Positions 1 to 6,425 are shown, numbered from the stretch's first letter. The stretch: DNA of 7,750 nucleotides from Thiotrichales bacterium (GCA_014763835.1 JACXUQ010000052.1:1-7750), one strand, 5' to 3'. The notes: a model not told the origin generated them from the sequence alone. Numbers and translations: made by a program.

Positions 1-1
1 A

Positions 2-1378
2 GCCAAAGAGCAAAAGCAGATTCTTGCCGATTTGAAAGAAGGTAAAGTCGACATCGTCATCGGCACCCACAAGCTGATTCAAAAAGATGTCGAATACAGC
101 CATCTCGGCCTGATTATCATCGACGAAGAACACCGTTTCGGCGTACGCCAGAAAGAGCAGCTCAAGAAACTGCGTGCCGAGGTCGACGTACTGACCATGA
201 CCGCCACGCCGATTCCGCGTACCCTGAATATGGCTATGAACGACCTGCGTGATCTCTCCATTATCGCCACGCCACCCGCCAAACGTCTGGCGGTGCAGAC
301 CTTTGTGCAGGAGTGGAACGACGATGTGGTGCGCGAAGCCTGTCTGCGCGAAATCCGCCGCGGCGGGCAGATTTATTTGCTCTACAACAATGTCGACAAG
401 ATCGAGCAAATGGTCGAAGAGGTGCAAACGCTGATTCCCGAGGCCAAGGTCGATTTCGCCCACGGGCAGATGAACGAGCGCGAGCTAGAAACGGTGATGG
501 AAAACTTCTACCATCGCCGTTTCAATATCCTCGTGTGTACCACGATTATCGAAACCGGTATCGACATCCCCACCGCCAACACCATTCTGATTCACCGTGC
601 CGACAAGTTCGGTCTGGCGCAGCTGCACCAGTTGCGCGGCCGCGTCGGCCGGTCGCACCACCGCGCCTACGCCTACCTGTTCCACAGTGGCAAATCGTTG
701 CTGACGGCCGATGCGGAAAAGCGTCTTGCGGCGATTGCCAAGCACGATACGCTGGGGGCGGGTTTTATGCTGGCGAGCCACGATCTGGAAATCCGCGGCG
801 CCGGCGAACTGCTTGGCGACGGCCAATCGGGGCAGATTCAGGAGATAGGTTTTGGCCTCTACAGCGAACTGCTGGAACGCGCCGTCAAAGCATTGAAATC
901 GGGCAAACAGCCCGAGCTCAATGTGTCACTGCACACCGGTTCGGAAGTCGACCTCGGCGTGCCTGCGCTGATTCCCGAAGACTATCTGCCCGACATCCAC
1001 ACCCGCCTGGTGTTCTACAAACGCATTGCCGGCGCGACGGATGAGACGGCGCTGCACGAGCTGGAAGTGGAGATGATCGACCGCTTCGGCCTGCTGCCCG
1101 AACAGGTCAAAAACCTGTTTGCGGTGACGCAGGTCAAACTGCTGATTGAACCGGTCGGCATTACCAAGCTGGATGCCAGTGAGGCAATGATTCGCGTGCA
1201 GTTCAATTCGCAACCTAATATCGACCCGCTGAAACTCATCCAGCTCATTCAGGCGTATCCCAAGCACTACGTGCTAAAAGGCCAGACCGAGTTGAAGTTT
1301 TTCGATACAATGCCAACCATGCAAGCGCGCATTGCGGCCATCGAATTGATGATCCGCTCGATTGCCAACCATTCGTAA
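2..1378 (+). CDS. mfd: Transcription-repair coupling factor Mfd, C-terminal part (5' end outside window)
   Basis: Mfd is a cytoplasmic ATP-dependent DNA translocase that removes RNA polymerase stalled at lesions and recruits UvrA for transcription-coupled excision repair. The reading frame is open from position 2, so the gene starts left of the window; about 458 of the roughly 1,150 residues usual for the family are present. Visible superfamily 2 helicase motifs are the DEEH box (122-133), TATPIPRT (200-223), the CTTIIETGIDIP block near 537-572 and QLRGRVGRS (629-655). The last third, from about 920, matches the C-terminal TRCF domain, with the segment around LIPEDYLPDIHTRLVFYKR and the FGLLP stretch. 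The sequence lines up nearly residue for residue with what I remember of E. coli Mfd. The N-terminal UvrB-like and RNA polymerase-interacting domains are not in view. csiV follows after 26 bases and is probably co-transcribed. No frameshift is seen. Identification is secure. Confidence 0.97.
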   Translation, partial: AKEQKQILADLKEGKVDIVIGTHKLIQKDVEYSHLGLIIIDEEHRFGVRQKEQLKKLRAEVDVLTMTATPIPRTLNMAMNDLRDLSIIATPPAKRLAVQTFVQEWNDDVVREACLREIRRGGQIYLLYNNVDKIEQMVEEVQTLIPEAKVDFAHGQMNERELETVMENFYHRRFNILVCTTIIETGIDIPTANTILIHRADKFGLAQLHQLRGRVGRSHHRAYAYLFHSGKSLLTADAEKRLAAIAKHDTLGAGFMLASHDLEIRGAGELLGDGQSGQIQEIGFGLYSELLERAVKALKSGKQPELNVSLHTGSEVDLGVPALIPEDYLPDIHTRLVFYKRIAGATDETALHELEVEMIDRFGLLPEQVKNLFAVTQVKLLIEPVGITKLDASEAMIRVQFNSQPNIDPLKLIQLIQAYPKHYVLKGQTELKFFDTMPTMQARIAAIELMIRSIANHS

Positions 1379-1404
1379 CCATCATTTGTAGGGAACGCTT
1401 TTTC

Positions 1405-2112
1405 ATGCAGCACACCGCCTCAAAAACACCCGGCCTGTTGAATTTTTTTAAACGTCTTGCGTTCGTTTTTCTGCTGACTAGCGTACTGCCCGTACAGGCG
1501 CAAACAGATGAGGAAATTCCTAACTATACGCTGGAAGTCATTGTTTTTGAAACCTTTGCTTTGAAAAGCTGGGCGGAAGAATACTGGCCGGAAGAGGTTG
1601 AGTCACCGATCATTGAAAACACCCTGAACCTGCAAGACCTGCTAAACGGCACGCTTGAAAGCCCTCTTGTCGGCAACAAAAGCATGGCGGTAAAAAAGGT
1701 GGCATTTTCCCTGAATGACGAAGCAGCCAAACTCACCCCGCAGCGCGGCTACCGCATTCTTTTCCATCAGGCCTGGTCGCAAAATACCTTGGACGATGTG
1801 CAAATGCCGAAATTGTGGATCGATAACGGTAGCGACGCCAACAGCGGATCGCTGCTGACCGGCACGGTTAAACTCTACAAGAGCCGCTATGCCCACGTCG
1901 ATTTCGATCTGGAACTGGAACGCCGCATTCCCGGCCGCATCAAAGACGAGTTTATCGCCCACGAAAAATTGGATCCGGCCGGCGTGATTCCTGATACCTG
2001 GCGTTTTAAACTGGAAGAATCGCGCAAAATTCGTCCGGGGCAGCTGCACTATATCGACCACCCCCACTTCGGCGTACTGGTGCAACTCACCTATAATGGC
2101 CCGGCCAAATAA
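1405..2112 (+). CDS. csiV: CsiV-family periplasmic peptidoglycan-binding protein
   Basis: This 235-residue protein is probably CsiV (PF10972). The founding member was described in Vibrio cholerae as a peptidoglycan-binding envelope protein that supports PBP1A-dependent cell-wall synthesis through the lipoprotein LpoA. A signal peptide is clear: basic residues Lys16-Arg17, a hydrophobic core at about 18-28, and a likely cleavage after PVQA (residue 32). The mature start NYTLEVIVFE and the later ...RGYRILFHQAWSQ segment, a feature of the family, support the call. The ending, with HPHFGVLVQLTY, also fits, as does the position directly after mfd, where csiV lies in many gammaproteobacteria. The ATG at 1405 has a weak GGGA ribosome site at 1391-1394. 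A copy of the interspersed repeat (1430-1456) lies within the signal-peptide codons, which is odd. A hairpin terminator follows. The family call rests on recall of motifs and synteny rather than an alignment. Confidence 0.85.
   Translation: MQHTASKTPGLLNFFKRLAFVFLLTSVLPVQAQTDEEIPNYTLEVIVFETFALKSWAEEYWPEEVESPIIENTLNLQDLLNGTLESPLVGNKSMAVKKVAFSLNDEAAKLTPQRGYRILFHQAWSQNTLDDVQMPKLWIDNGSDANSGSLLTGTVKLYKSRYAHVDFDLELERRIPGRIKDEFIAHEKLDPAGVIPDTWRFKLEESRKIRPGQLHYIDHPHFGVLVQLTYNGPAK
1430..1456 (+). repeat. Interspersed repeat, copy 1 (divergent, inside csiV)
   Basis: The 12-mer CCGGCCTGTTGA lies at 1430-1441 and is followed by a T run and AAACGTC, resembling the T run then AAAACGCC of copies 2 and 4. 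It is translated here as Pro-Gly-Leu-Leu-Asn-Phe-Phe-Lys-Arg in the csiV signal peptide, in a frame where the TGA is not read as a stop. The exact 12-mer match is certain; whether it shares an origin with the other copies is inferred. Confidence 0.55.
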
Positions 2113-2134
2113 TCCAGCCCGGCTGAACGCCATA

Positions 2135-2165
2135 AAAAAGCCCTCATCCGAGGGCTTTTTCTTTT
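2135..2165. terminator. Bidirectional rho-independent terminator between csiV and the GlcG-like gene
   Basis: The stem GCCCTC (2140-2145) pairs with GAGGGC (2150-2155) around the four-base loop ATCC. It is flanked by five or six A on the left and by TTTTTCTTTT on the right. The A and T runs extend the stem and provide a T tract on either strand. It lies 22 bases after the csiV stop and 12 bases beyond the stop of the convergent GlcG-like gene, so it can end both transcripts. Confidence 0.92.
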
Positions 2166-2177
2166 AACAACACTACT

Positions 2178-2666
2178 TCAAAAGGCCAAGCGCTCTTCCA
2201 GATTGCTCAGCGCTTTCAGCGCACAGGCCTCATCCTTTTCGCCGCCCGGCGCACCGCTGACGCCGATGGCGCCGATACGTGCTCCGCCGCTGACAATCGG
2301 CACGCCCCCGACCATCATCAGAATGCCGTCAACGTGGTTTAACTCCGGACGGATATCACCGCGCTGCGCACGGAAATCGCCCGACTTCAATCCGGACATA
2401 ATGGTGGCATTGGCCTTTTCTTCGGCAATTTGCAACGTAAATTTGCTGGCAAAATCGTCGCGCAGCGCCACCCGCTGATTGCCATGCTTGTCGACCACCA
2501 CGGCACTCACCGAATAGCCGCTTTCGCGGCACGCCAAAATCGCTTCCGATGCCAGATCACGCGCCAGTTCCATGCCGATATTTTTCTCGTCCACCACATC
2601 TTCCGCCCATGCCGCGCCTTGCACGGCCAGCAAGGTAATTAATATTGTTTGTCGTAATACACGCAT
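2178..2666 (-). CDS. Secreted GlcG/HbpS-family (heme-binding-type) protein
   Basis: This 162-residue protein belongs to the GlcG/HbpS family (PF03928). Members are small alpha/beta proteins; some bind or degrade heme and others are encoded in glycolate (glc) operons with an unclear role. The N-terminus is a signal peptide (Arg2 and Arg5, hydrophobic 7-19, likely cleavage after AWA at residue 21), so the product should be periplasmic. Family marks are the DKHGNQRVALRDD stretch after the first helix and the GGVPIV...IGAIGVSGAPGGEKDEACA block near the C-terminus. The ATG at 2666 is supported by AAGGAG at 2675-2680, spaced eight bases. The neighbouring genes are not glycolate genes, so the symbol glcG is not applied. 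It lies 78 bases downstream of the lipoprotein gene on the same strand, with a repeat copy between them, so the two may or may not share a transcript. The ligand cannot be told from sequence. Confidence 0.88.
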   Translation of the reverse strand: MRVLRQTILITLLAVQGAAWAEDVVDEKNIGMELARDLASEAILACRESGYSVSAVVVDKHGNQRVALRDDFASKFTLQIAEEKANATIMSGLKSGDFRAQRGDIRPELNHVDGILMMVGGVPIVSGGARIGAIGVSGAPGGEKDEACALKALSNLEERLAF

Positions 2667-2704
2667 CCTATTCGCTCCTTGAATCTTAACCCTATAATCC
2701 TATA

Positions 2705-2741
2705 GCCGGCCTGTTGAGTTTTAAAACGCCAAACGCCTCAA
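2705..2741 (+). repeat. Interspersed repeat, copy 2 (intergenic, full length)
   Basis: CCGGCCTGTTGAGTTTT starts at 2706 and continues as AAAACGCCAAACGCCTCA to 2740. It matches copy 4 along almost its whole length, with one T missing and two small differences near the right end. TTTTAAAA at its centre is self-complementary, and TTGAG (2714-2718) could pair with CTCAA (2737-2741), but neither forms a strong hairpin. It lies between the stop of the DUF4156-like gene and the start of the GlcG-like gene. Confidence 0.85.
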
Positions 2742-2744
2742 AAT

Positions 2745-3065
2745 TCAACGGCAGCGGTAAATATCAAACACCATTTTGCCATCCTCAACGGGCGCTTGCG
2801 GCACAATGGTATCCCCGCCCATCGCAACCGCCTCGTTACGCGCCAAATCGGCCAGTTCTGCCGTCATGGTCTGCTCATTACGTTCGATAAACCCGATCTT
2901 GGACAACACTTGCGTACGCGTGAAACCCAGTTTCTTGCAGTGAGTAACTTCGTCATAAGTTGCCAGCTTGACCGCTTCGGCGCTTTCGCTGACCTCAATA
3001 AAACTGCAGGCCGACAGCCCCAATGCCAATAATACGCCTACGCCCACACGCCACATCTGTTTCAT
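2745..3065 (-). CDS. Small DUF4156-like outer-membrane lipoprotein
   Basis: This is a lipoprotein of 106 residues. The N-terminus MKQMWRVGVG is followed by a hydrophobic core and the lipobox LSAC, with Cys20 as the predicted lipidated residue and Ser at +2, which favours outer-membrane sorting. After processing, about 87 residues remain. The pattern of an early Cys in CKKLGF, the stretch ARNEAVAMGGDTIV and a final YRCR resembles the DUF4156 lipoproteins, a family of unknown function; the two remaining Cys residues could form a disulfide. The frame is open twelve codons further upstream, but the ATG at 3065 is preferred because a GAGAAGGAA ribosome site lies just before it and the signal peptide begins there. 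It is divergent from trmO and upstream of the GlcG-like gene. Function is unknown. Confidence 0.85.
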   Translation of the reverse strand: MKQMWRVGVGVLLALGLSACSFIEVSESAEAVKLATYDEVTHCKKLGFTRTQVLSKIGFIERNEQTMTAELADLARNEAVAMGGDTIVPQAPVEDGKMVFDIYRCR

Positions 3066-3107
3066 AATCGTTCCTTCTCCATTGAATACAGGGTTTTGCA
3101 ATGATTT

Positions 3108-3120
3108 TGTTAGAATAGCA
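3108..3120. promoter_or_regulatory. Candidate overlapping divergent extended -10 elements
   Basis: On the plus strand TGTTAGAAT (3108-3116) is an extended -10 pattern placed about 47 bases before the trmO start. On the minus strand the same bases read TGCTATTCT (3120-3112), an extended -10 facing the lipoprotein gene, about 46 bases before its start. No good -35 hexamer is seen on either side, as is common for extended -10 promoters. If both are used, RNA polymerase could serve only one gene at a time. Confidence 0.4.
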
Positions 3121-3163
3121 AAACTCTTTGTAAATTACCGCTCACGACCAACAAATACCTCAT

Positions 3164-3922
3164 ATGAACACATCCGACCTCAATGCTTTTCATTTTCATC
3201 GCATCGGCACGGTACACAGCCCGTTCAAGGAAAAGTTCGGCATTCCGCGCCAGCCCGGACTGATTGAGGGCAATATCGGCCAGATCGCACTCTTGCCGCC
3301 GTGGAACCGGCAGGAAGCCTTACAGGGATTGGACGGTTTCAGCCATATCTGGGTCGTGTTTGTCTTTCATGAAGCGATGAAACCGGTTGAAGCGTGGCGA
3401 CCCACCGTGCGCCCGCCGCGCTTGGGGGCGAAACGCCAAGGGGTGTTTGCCACGCGCTCGCCCTACCGCCCCAATGCCATCGGCCTGTCGGTACTGGGGT
3501 ACCACGGCTGGCGCAAAGAAAACGGTAAACTCTTATTGGAGGTTTCCGGGCTGGATCTGCTCGATCAAACGCCGGTGATCGACATCAAACCCTATCTGCC
3601 CTATGCCGACAGTTTGCCACAAGCGCGCGGCGGATTTGCCGCCGAGGCGCCGCAAGGCGACCCCCTTAAGGTGGTGTTTAGCGAACAGGCACAAGCACAA
3701 TTACAACAGGCCCAACAGCGTTATCCGCAGCTGCGCCGCTTGATTGAAACCAGCCTGACGCACAATCCGCGTCCGGCCTATTTCGGCAGTATCGACAAAC
3801 GCGAACGCTTTGGCATCAAGCTTTACGAATTTGACGTACAATGGCGTTTGCAGGCAGATGGCATTGTGGTGCTGTCGCTGTTTGATGACATCGAAACAGA
3901 GTCCTCGGACCCGGCCTGTTGA
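3164..3922 (+). CDS. trmO: tRNA (adenine(37)-N6)-methyltransferase TrmO (TsaA/YaeB family)
   Basis: TrmO uses S-adenosylmethionine to add a methyl group to t6A at position 37 of certain threonine tRNAs, giving m6t6A next to the anticodon. The 252-residue protein has the TsaA-type beta-barrel domain at about 10-150: GTVHSPFKEKFGIPRQPG (15-32), FSHIWVVFVFH (59-69), the signature RSPYRPNAIGLS (98-109) and DLLDQTPVIDIKPYLPYAD (131-149). The C-terminal domain carries the family's PRPAY (202-206). Length is slightly above the roughly 235 residues of the E. coli protein. The ATG at 3164 has no clear ribosome site, but no better start precedes the conserved region. The last three codons (Pro-Ala-Cys) and the TGA belong to repeat copy 3, which suggests the original C-terminus was altered. 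It converges on ldhA with a 37-base gap and no obvious hairpin between them. Confidence 0.95.
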   Translation: MNTSDLNAFHFHRIGTVHSPFKEKFGIPRQPGLIEGNIGQIALLPPWNRQEALQGLDGFSHIWVVFVFHEAMKPVEAWRPTVRPPRLGAKRQGVFATRSPYRPNAIGLSVLGYHGWRKENGKLLLEVSGLDLLDQTPVIDIKPYLPYADSLPQARGGFAAEAPQGDPLKVVFSEQAQAQLQQAQQRYPQLRRLIETSLTHNPRPAYFGSIDKRERFGIKLYEFDVQWRLQADGIVVLSLFDDIETESSDPAC

Positions 3923-3927
3923 GTTTT
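3910..3927 (+). repeat. Interspersed repeat, copy 3 (left part only, overlaps trmO end)
   Basis: CCGGCCTGTTGAGTTTT at 3911-3927 is identical to the left 17 bases of copies 2 and 4, after which similarity stops. The bases CCGGCCTGTTGA encode the final Pro (in part), Ala, Cys and stop of trmO. The right half (AAAACGCC...CCTCA) is absent. Confidence 0.8.
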
Positions 3928-3959
3928 CTTGGATCGTTTTTGAGCCGTTTTCGGGAAAG

Positions 3960-4967
3960 TCACTCGCACACCACCTGATTGCAGGTTTTGATATTGTCTT
4001 CAACAAAATCGATAATATTGGCTAAGGTGATTTCGGCGATATTGTTCAACGCCTCCTGGGTAAAGAACGCCTGGTGAGCGGTGACCAGCACATTCGGGAA
4101 GGTCACCAAACGCTCGAAAATATCGTCTTCGATAATCTCTTCGGAGTGGTCCTCAAAAAACAGGTTGTCTTCCTGTTCGTACACATCAATCCCCAAATAG
4201 CCGAGTTTGCGCGATTTGAGCGCGGCAATCACCGCTTCGGTATCCAGCAGGCCGCCACGGCTGGTGTTGATCAGCATCACACCCTCTTTCATCTTGTCGA
4301 GCGCATCCATGCCGATCATGTGTTTGCTGGAAGGCGTCAAAGGCACATGCAGACTGATGATGTCGGCCTTGGCATAGAGCTCCTCCAGCTCGACATACTG
4401 CACACCGGACTGCTCCAGCAGATTGCTCGGGTAAGGATCGTACGCCAGAATATGCATGCCGAAACCTTTGAGAATCGGCACCAGTTGCCGGCCGATTCGA
4501 CCGGTACCGACAATGCCGGCGGTTTTGTGGCACATGTCAAACCCCAGCAGCCCTTCCAGGGTGAAGTTGCCGTCGCGCACGCGGTTATAGGCTTTATGGG
4601 TTTTGCGGTTAAGGGTCAACATCAGTGCAACGGCATGTTCGGCCACCGCCATCGGCGAATAGGCCGGCACACGCAGTACCGTCATCTTCAGATGCTGAGC
4701 CATCTGCATATCCACGTTATTAAAACCGGCACAGCGCAAAGCGACCAGACGCACGCCGTATTCCGCCAACTGTTCAAGCACACCGCCGGAGAGCAGGTCG
4801 TTGACGAATACGCAGACGCCGTCAAACCCTTGCGCCAAAGGCACAGTGCGTTCGCTAAGATGTTCGTCAAAGAAGGTCAACTCAATCGGCAAGTCATGCA
4901 GATGTGCCTGAAAAACCCGTTTGTCTGTTTTGGTGGTGCTGAAAAAAGCGATTCTGATCGATTGCAC
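3960..4967 (-). CDS. ldhA: D-lactate dehydrogenase (LdhA-type 2-hydroxyacid dehydrogenase)
   Basis: This cytoplasmic enzyme of 335 residues probably reduces pyruvate to D-lactate with NADH, regenerating NAD during fermentation. It has the D-isomer-specific 2-hydroxyacid dehydrogenase layout: an N-terminal catalytic half with LRCAGFNNVD (77-86), the Rossmann motif GIVGTGRIG (151-159), and catalytic residues Arg237 (in NTSRGG), Glu266 (DVYEQED) and His298 (TAHQAF). The run LFFEDHSEEIIEDD (269-282) is characteristic of E. coli-type LdhA and favours lactate over other 2-hydroxy acids. Translation starts at a GTG (4967), since no ATG lies near; GAGG and GGAG precede it. The product begins directly with the beta strand IRIAFFS, so the start is credible. 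It is divergent from the HAD gene over a 148-base interval. The C-terminal tail ends in Cys-Glu. The specific substrate is inferred from family likeness. Confidence 0.93.
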   Translation of the reverse strand: MQSIRIAFFSTTKTDKRVFQAHLHDLPIELTFFDEHLSERTVPLAQGFDGVCVFVNDLLSGGVLEQLAEYGVRLVALRCAGFNNVDMQMAQHLKMTVLRVPAYSPMAVAEHAVALMLTLNRKTHKAYNRVRDGNFTLEGLLGFDMCHKTAGIVGTGRIGRQLVPILKGFGMHILAYDPYPSNLLEQSGVQYVELEELYAKADIISLHVPLTPSSKHMIGMDALDKMKEGVMLINTSRGGLLDTEAVIAALKSRKLGYLGIDVYEQEDNLFFEDHSEEIIEDDIFERLVTFPNVLVTAHQAFFTQEALNNIAEITLANIIDFVEDNIKTCNQVVCE

Positions 4968-5058
4968 GGCTCCGTCCTCTTCTTAAGATGTACGCTTCAA
5001 ACATAACATTCCGCATCCCTGATAAAAAGCACTTTCCAAAAAATTGTGCCTGAGCCGT

Positions 5059-5086
5059 TTGCTAGCCTGCCAATATCCCTTAAAAT
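5059..5086 (+). promoter_or_regulatory. Candidate sigma-70 promoter of the HAD phosphatase gene
   Basis: TTGCTA (5059-5064) and TAAAAT (5081-5086) are separated by 16 bases and sit about 30 bases before the start codon at 5116. The interval 4968-5115 also must hold the ldhA promoter on the other strand, for which I see no convincing hexamer pair. Confidence 0.42.
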
Positions 5087-5115
5087 CGAATCTTATCCCT
5101 CAAGGTGAACAATGT

Positions 5116-5907
5116 ATGCTCCACTTTCCCGCCCTGCCAATCAAAGCCGTACTGCTCGACTTGAGCGGTGTCTTGCACGAGGGCGAGCGTGTCATTACGG
5201 GCGCCGTAGAGACGCTGCAATGGCTGCACAACCAGGGTTATGTGGTGCGTTTTGTTTCCAATACGGCCACAAAATCGCATCATCAAATTTACGAGATGCT
5301 GCGCTCCATGGGGTTTGAACTGAACGAGGCGGAACTGTTTACCGCCCCGCAAGCCGCCAGACACTATCTGCAGGCAAACAATTTAAAACCGTTTTGCATT
5401 CTGCATCCCAATCTGCTGCCGGAATTTGCCGACCTGCAGAGCGAATCTCCCAACTGCGTTTTGCTCGGTGATGCGCAGGCGGGGTTGAACTACGCCAACC
5501 TCAACCGCGCGTTTCAGCTGTTGGAACAAGGCTTTCCATTGATAGGCATCGGCAAAAACAAATATTTTATGGACCATGCGGGTCTGCAACTCGATTCCGG
5601 CGCCTTTATCCACGCGCTGGAATGGGCCAGCGGCACGCAGGCAATTATTATGGGCAAACCCGACGCACGCTTTTTTGCCGAAGTGGTGCAATCAACCGGC
5701 TGTCAGCCGAACGAGTGTCTGATGGTGGGCGATGATGTGGTCGGCGATATTCAGGGCGCCTTGCGGGCCGGTTTACAGGCCTGTCTGGTCAAAACCGGCA
5801 AGTTCAAGCCGGCCGATCTGGTGCATTTGCCTGAACAGGCCAAGCTGATCGATTCAATTCAGGCTTTGCCACGATTGCTACAAAATCAGCCTGCCCCGGC
5901 CTGTTGA
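5116..5907 (+). CDS. HAD-superfamily phosphatase, LHPP/HDHD2-like (TIGR01458-type)
   Basis: This 263-residue haloacid dehalogenase-type hydrolase closely resembles the animal proteins HDHD2 and LHPP (phospholysine/phosphohistidine inorganic pyrophosphate phosphatase). Motif I is LLDLSGVL, with nucleophile Asp15 and Ser17 where most HAD phosphatases have a second Asp; Ser here is normal for this subgroup. Motif II is FVSNT (46-50), motif III Lys181 in GKPDARFF, and motif IV GDDVVGD (205-211). The C2-type cap lies between, including the YANLNRAFQLL stretch. The ATG at 5116 is chosen over longer open frame to the left because AAGGTGA (5102-5108) precedes it and the conserved region starts nine residues later. 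The final Pro-Ala-Cys-stop is supplied by repeat copy 4. It converges on the next gene with a 20-base gap. The physiological substrate is unknown. Confidence 0.9.
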   Translation: MLHFPALPIKAVLLDLSGVLHEGERVITGAVETLQWLHNQGYVVRFVSNTATKSHHQIYEMLRSMGFELNEAELFTAPQAARHYLQANNLKPFCILHPNLLPEFADLQSESPNCVLLGDAQAGLNYANLNRAFQLLEQGFPLIGIGKNKYFMDHAGLQLDSGAFIHALEWASGTQAIIMGKPDARFFAEVVQSTGCQPNECLMVGDDVVGDIQGALRAGLQACLVKTGKFKPADLVHLPEQAKLIDSIQALPRLLQNQPAPAC

Positions 5908-5930
5908 GTTTTTAAAACGCCAAAACCTCA
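5895..5930 (+). repeat. Interspersed repeat, copy 4 (full length, holds stops of two convergent genes)
   Basis: CCGGCCTGTTGAGTTTT begins at 5896 and continues as TAAAACGCCAAAACCTCA to 5930. Its left part contains the TGA stop of the HAD gene (5905-5907), and its right end TCA (5928-5930) is the TGA stop of the convergent minus-strand gene. The whole 20-base gap between the two genes is repeat sequence. Confidence 0.85.
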
Positions 5931-6383
5931 GGCGCGTAACGGCTTCACATTCAACAGTGATACAAACAGCGAAATGACGATGGTGCCAAAGGTAAAACAG
6001 AAAATGCCGTGGCTTGTCATCAACCACCAGGTTTGCGCATCCGCCGGTTCAAATGGTGCGCCTAGCGCAAACTGGGTTTGCAGCGACTGAATCAATGCCC
6101 CCCAAACGGCAAGATAAGCCGGAACATCGCTGAAATGCCCTATCAACTGATAAACGCTGGCAAACAAAAACATCGCCGTCGTGTAGTTGACCATCGCCAA
6201 GACAATCACCCGCTTGGGAAAATGGCCGAAAATCTCGATGACCTGCTTGCCGACACCCAACCCCAAATCCACCAGGCAGAACGGTTTTTGATCCACCATC
6301 AGCATAAAACTACTGCTCGGCAAATTATCATACACGGCCGATCCGCCCGCTCCACTGCCTAGTACTACCAATTCATATTTCAC
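5928..6383 (-). CDS. Chimeric protein: metallo-beta-lactamase-fold N-terminus joined to ion-channel-like membrane segment
   Basis: No intact known protein is recognised. Residues 1-58 look like the start of a metallo-beta-lactamase-fold (RNase Z-like) hydrolase: YELVVLGSGAGG, then SSSFMLMVD and CLVDLGLGVGKQVI. The HxHxDH metal site that should follow the next strand is missing. Instead, from about residue 59 the sequence turns into a hydrophobic helix (59-83), an amphipathic stretch with SLQTQFALGAPFEP (100-113) and a second helix (120-145). That is the order of a two-helix potassium channel with a pore loop; TQFALGAPF aligns with TxxTxGYGD but lacks the filter. The GTG at 6383 is preferred because AGAGAG lies upstream; the frame is open to another GTG at 6407 with a poorer site. 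The stop lies in repeat copy 4. A fusion created by deletion is inferred, so the gene may be non-functional. The channel likeness is tentative. Confidence 0.6.
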   Translation of the reverse strand: MKYELVVLGSGAGGSAVYDNLPSSSFMLMVDQKPFCLVDLGLGVGKQVIEIFGHFPKRVIVLAMVNYTTAMFLFASVYQLIGHFSDVPAYLAVWGALIQSLQTQFALGAPFEPADAQTWWLMTSHGIFCFTFGTIVISLFVSLLNVKPLRA

Positions 6384-6425
6384 ATGCTTGTCTCTCTGCC
6401 GGGCCACCCCGCTTTGGGAGAGGTC

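Noticed and set aside
313..1044. A 243-codon open frame overlapping mfd on the same strand
   Set aside because: It is rich in Arg, Pro and Ala, has no recognisable motif, and lies wholly inside the clearly coding mfd frame.
1642..2133. A 163-codon minus-strand frame opposite csiV
   Set aside because: It is antisense to csiV, shows no family likeness and would have to start beyond the terminator side of csiV.
4074..5006. A 310-codon open frame on the plus strand opposite ldhA
   Set aside because: It is the antisense of a secure ldhA gene, rich in His and Gln, with no domain pattern or credible ribosome site.
5044..5115. Extension of the HAD phosphatase to an upstream start
   Set aside because: No ribosome site precedes it, the extra residues do not match the family, and it would overlap the likely promoter at 5059-5086.
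2705..5930. The repeat copies as ends of an insertion sequence or a CRISPR array
   Set aside because: The copies are all in one orientation, unevenly spaced, separated by ordinary genes, and no transposase or cas gene is present.
5895..5930. Repeat copies 2 and 4 as standard rho-independent terminators
   Set aside because: The possible pairings (TTGAG with CTCAA, and TTTTAAAA) are too short and AT-rich, and no GC-rich stem precedes a T run.
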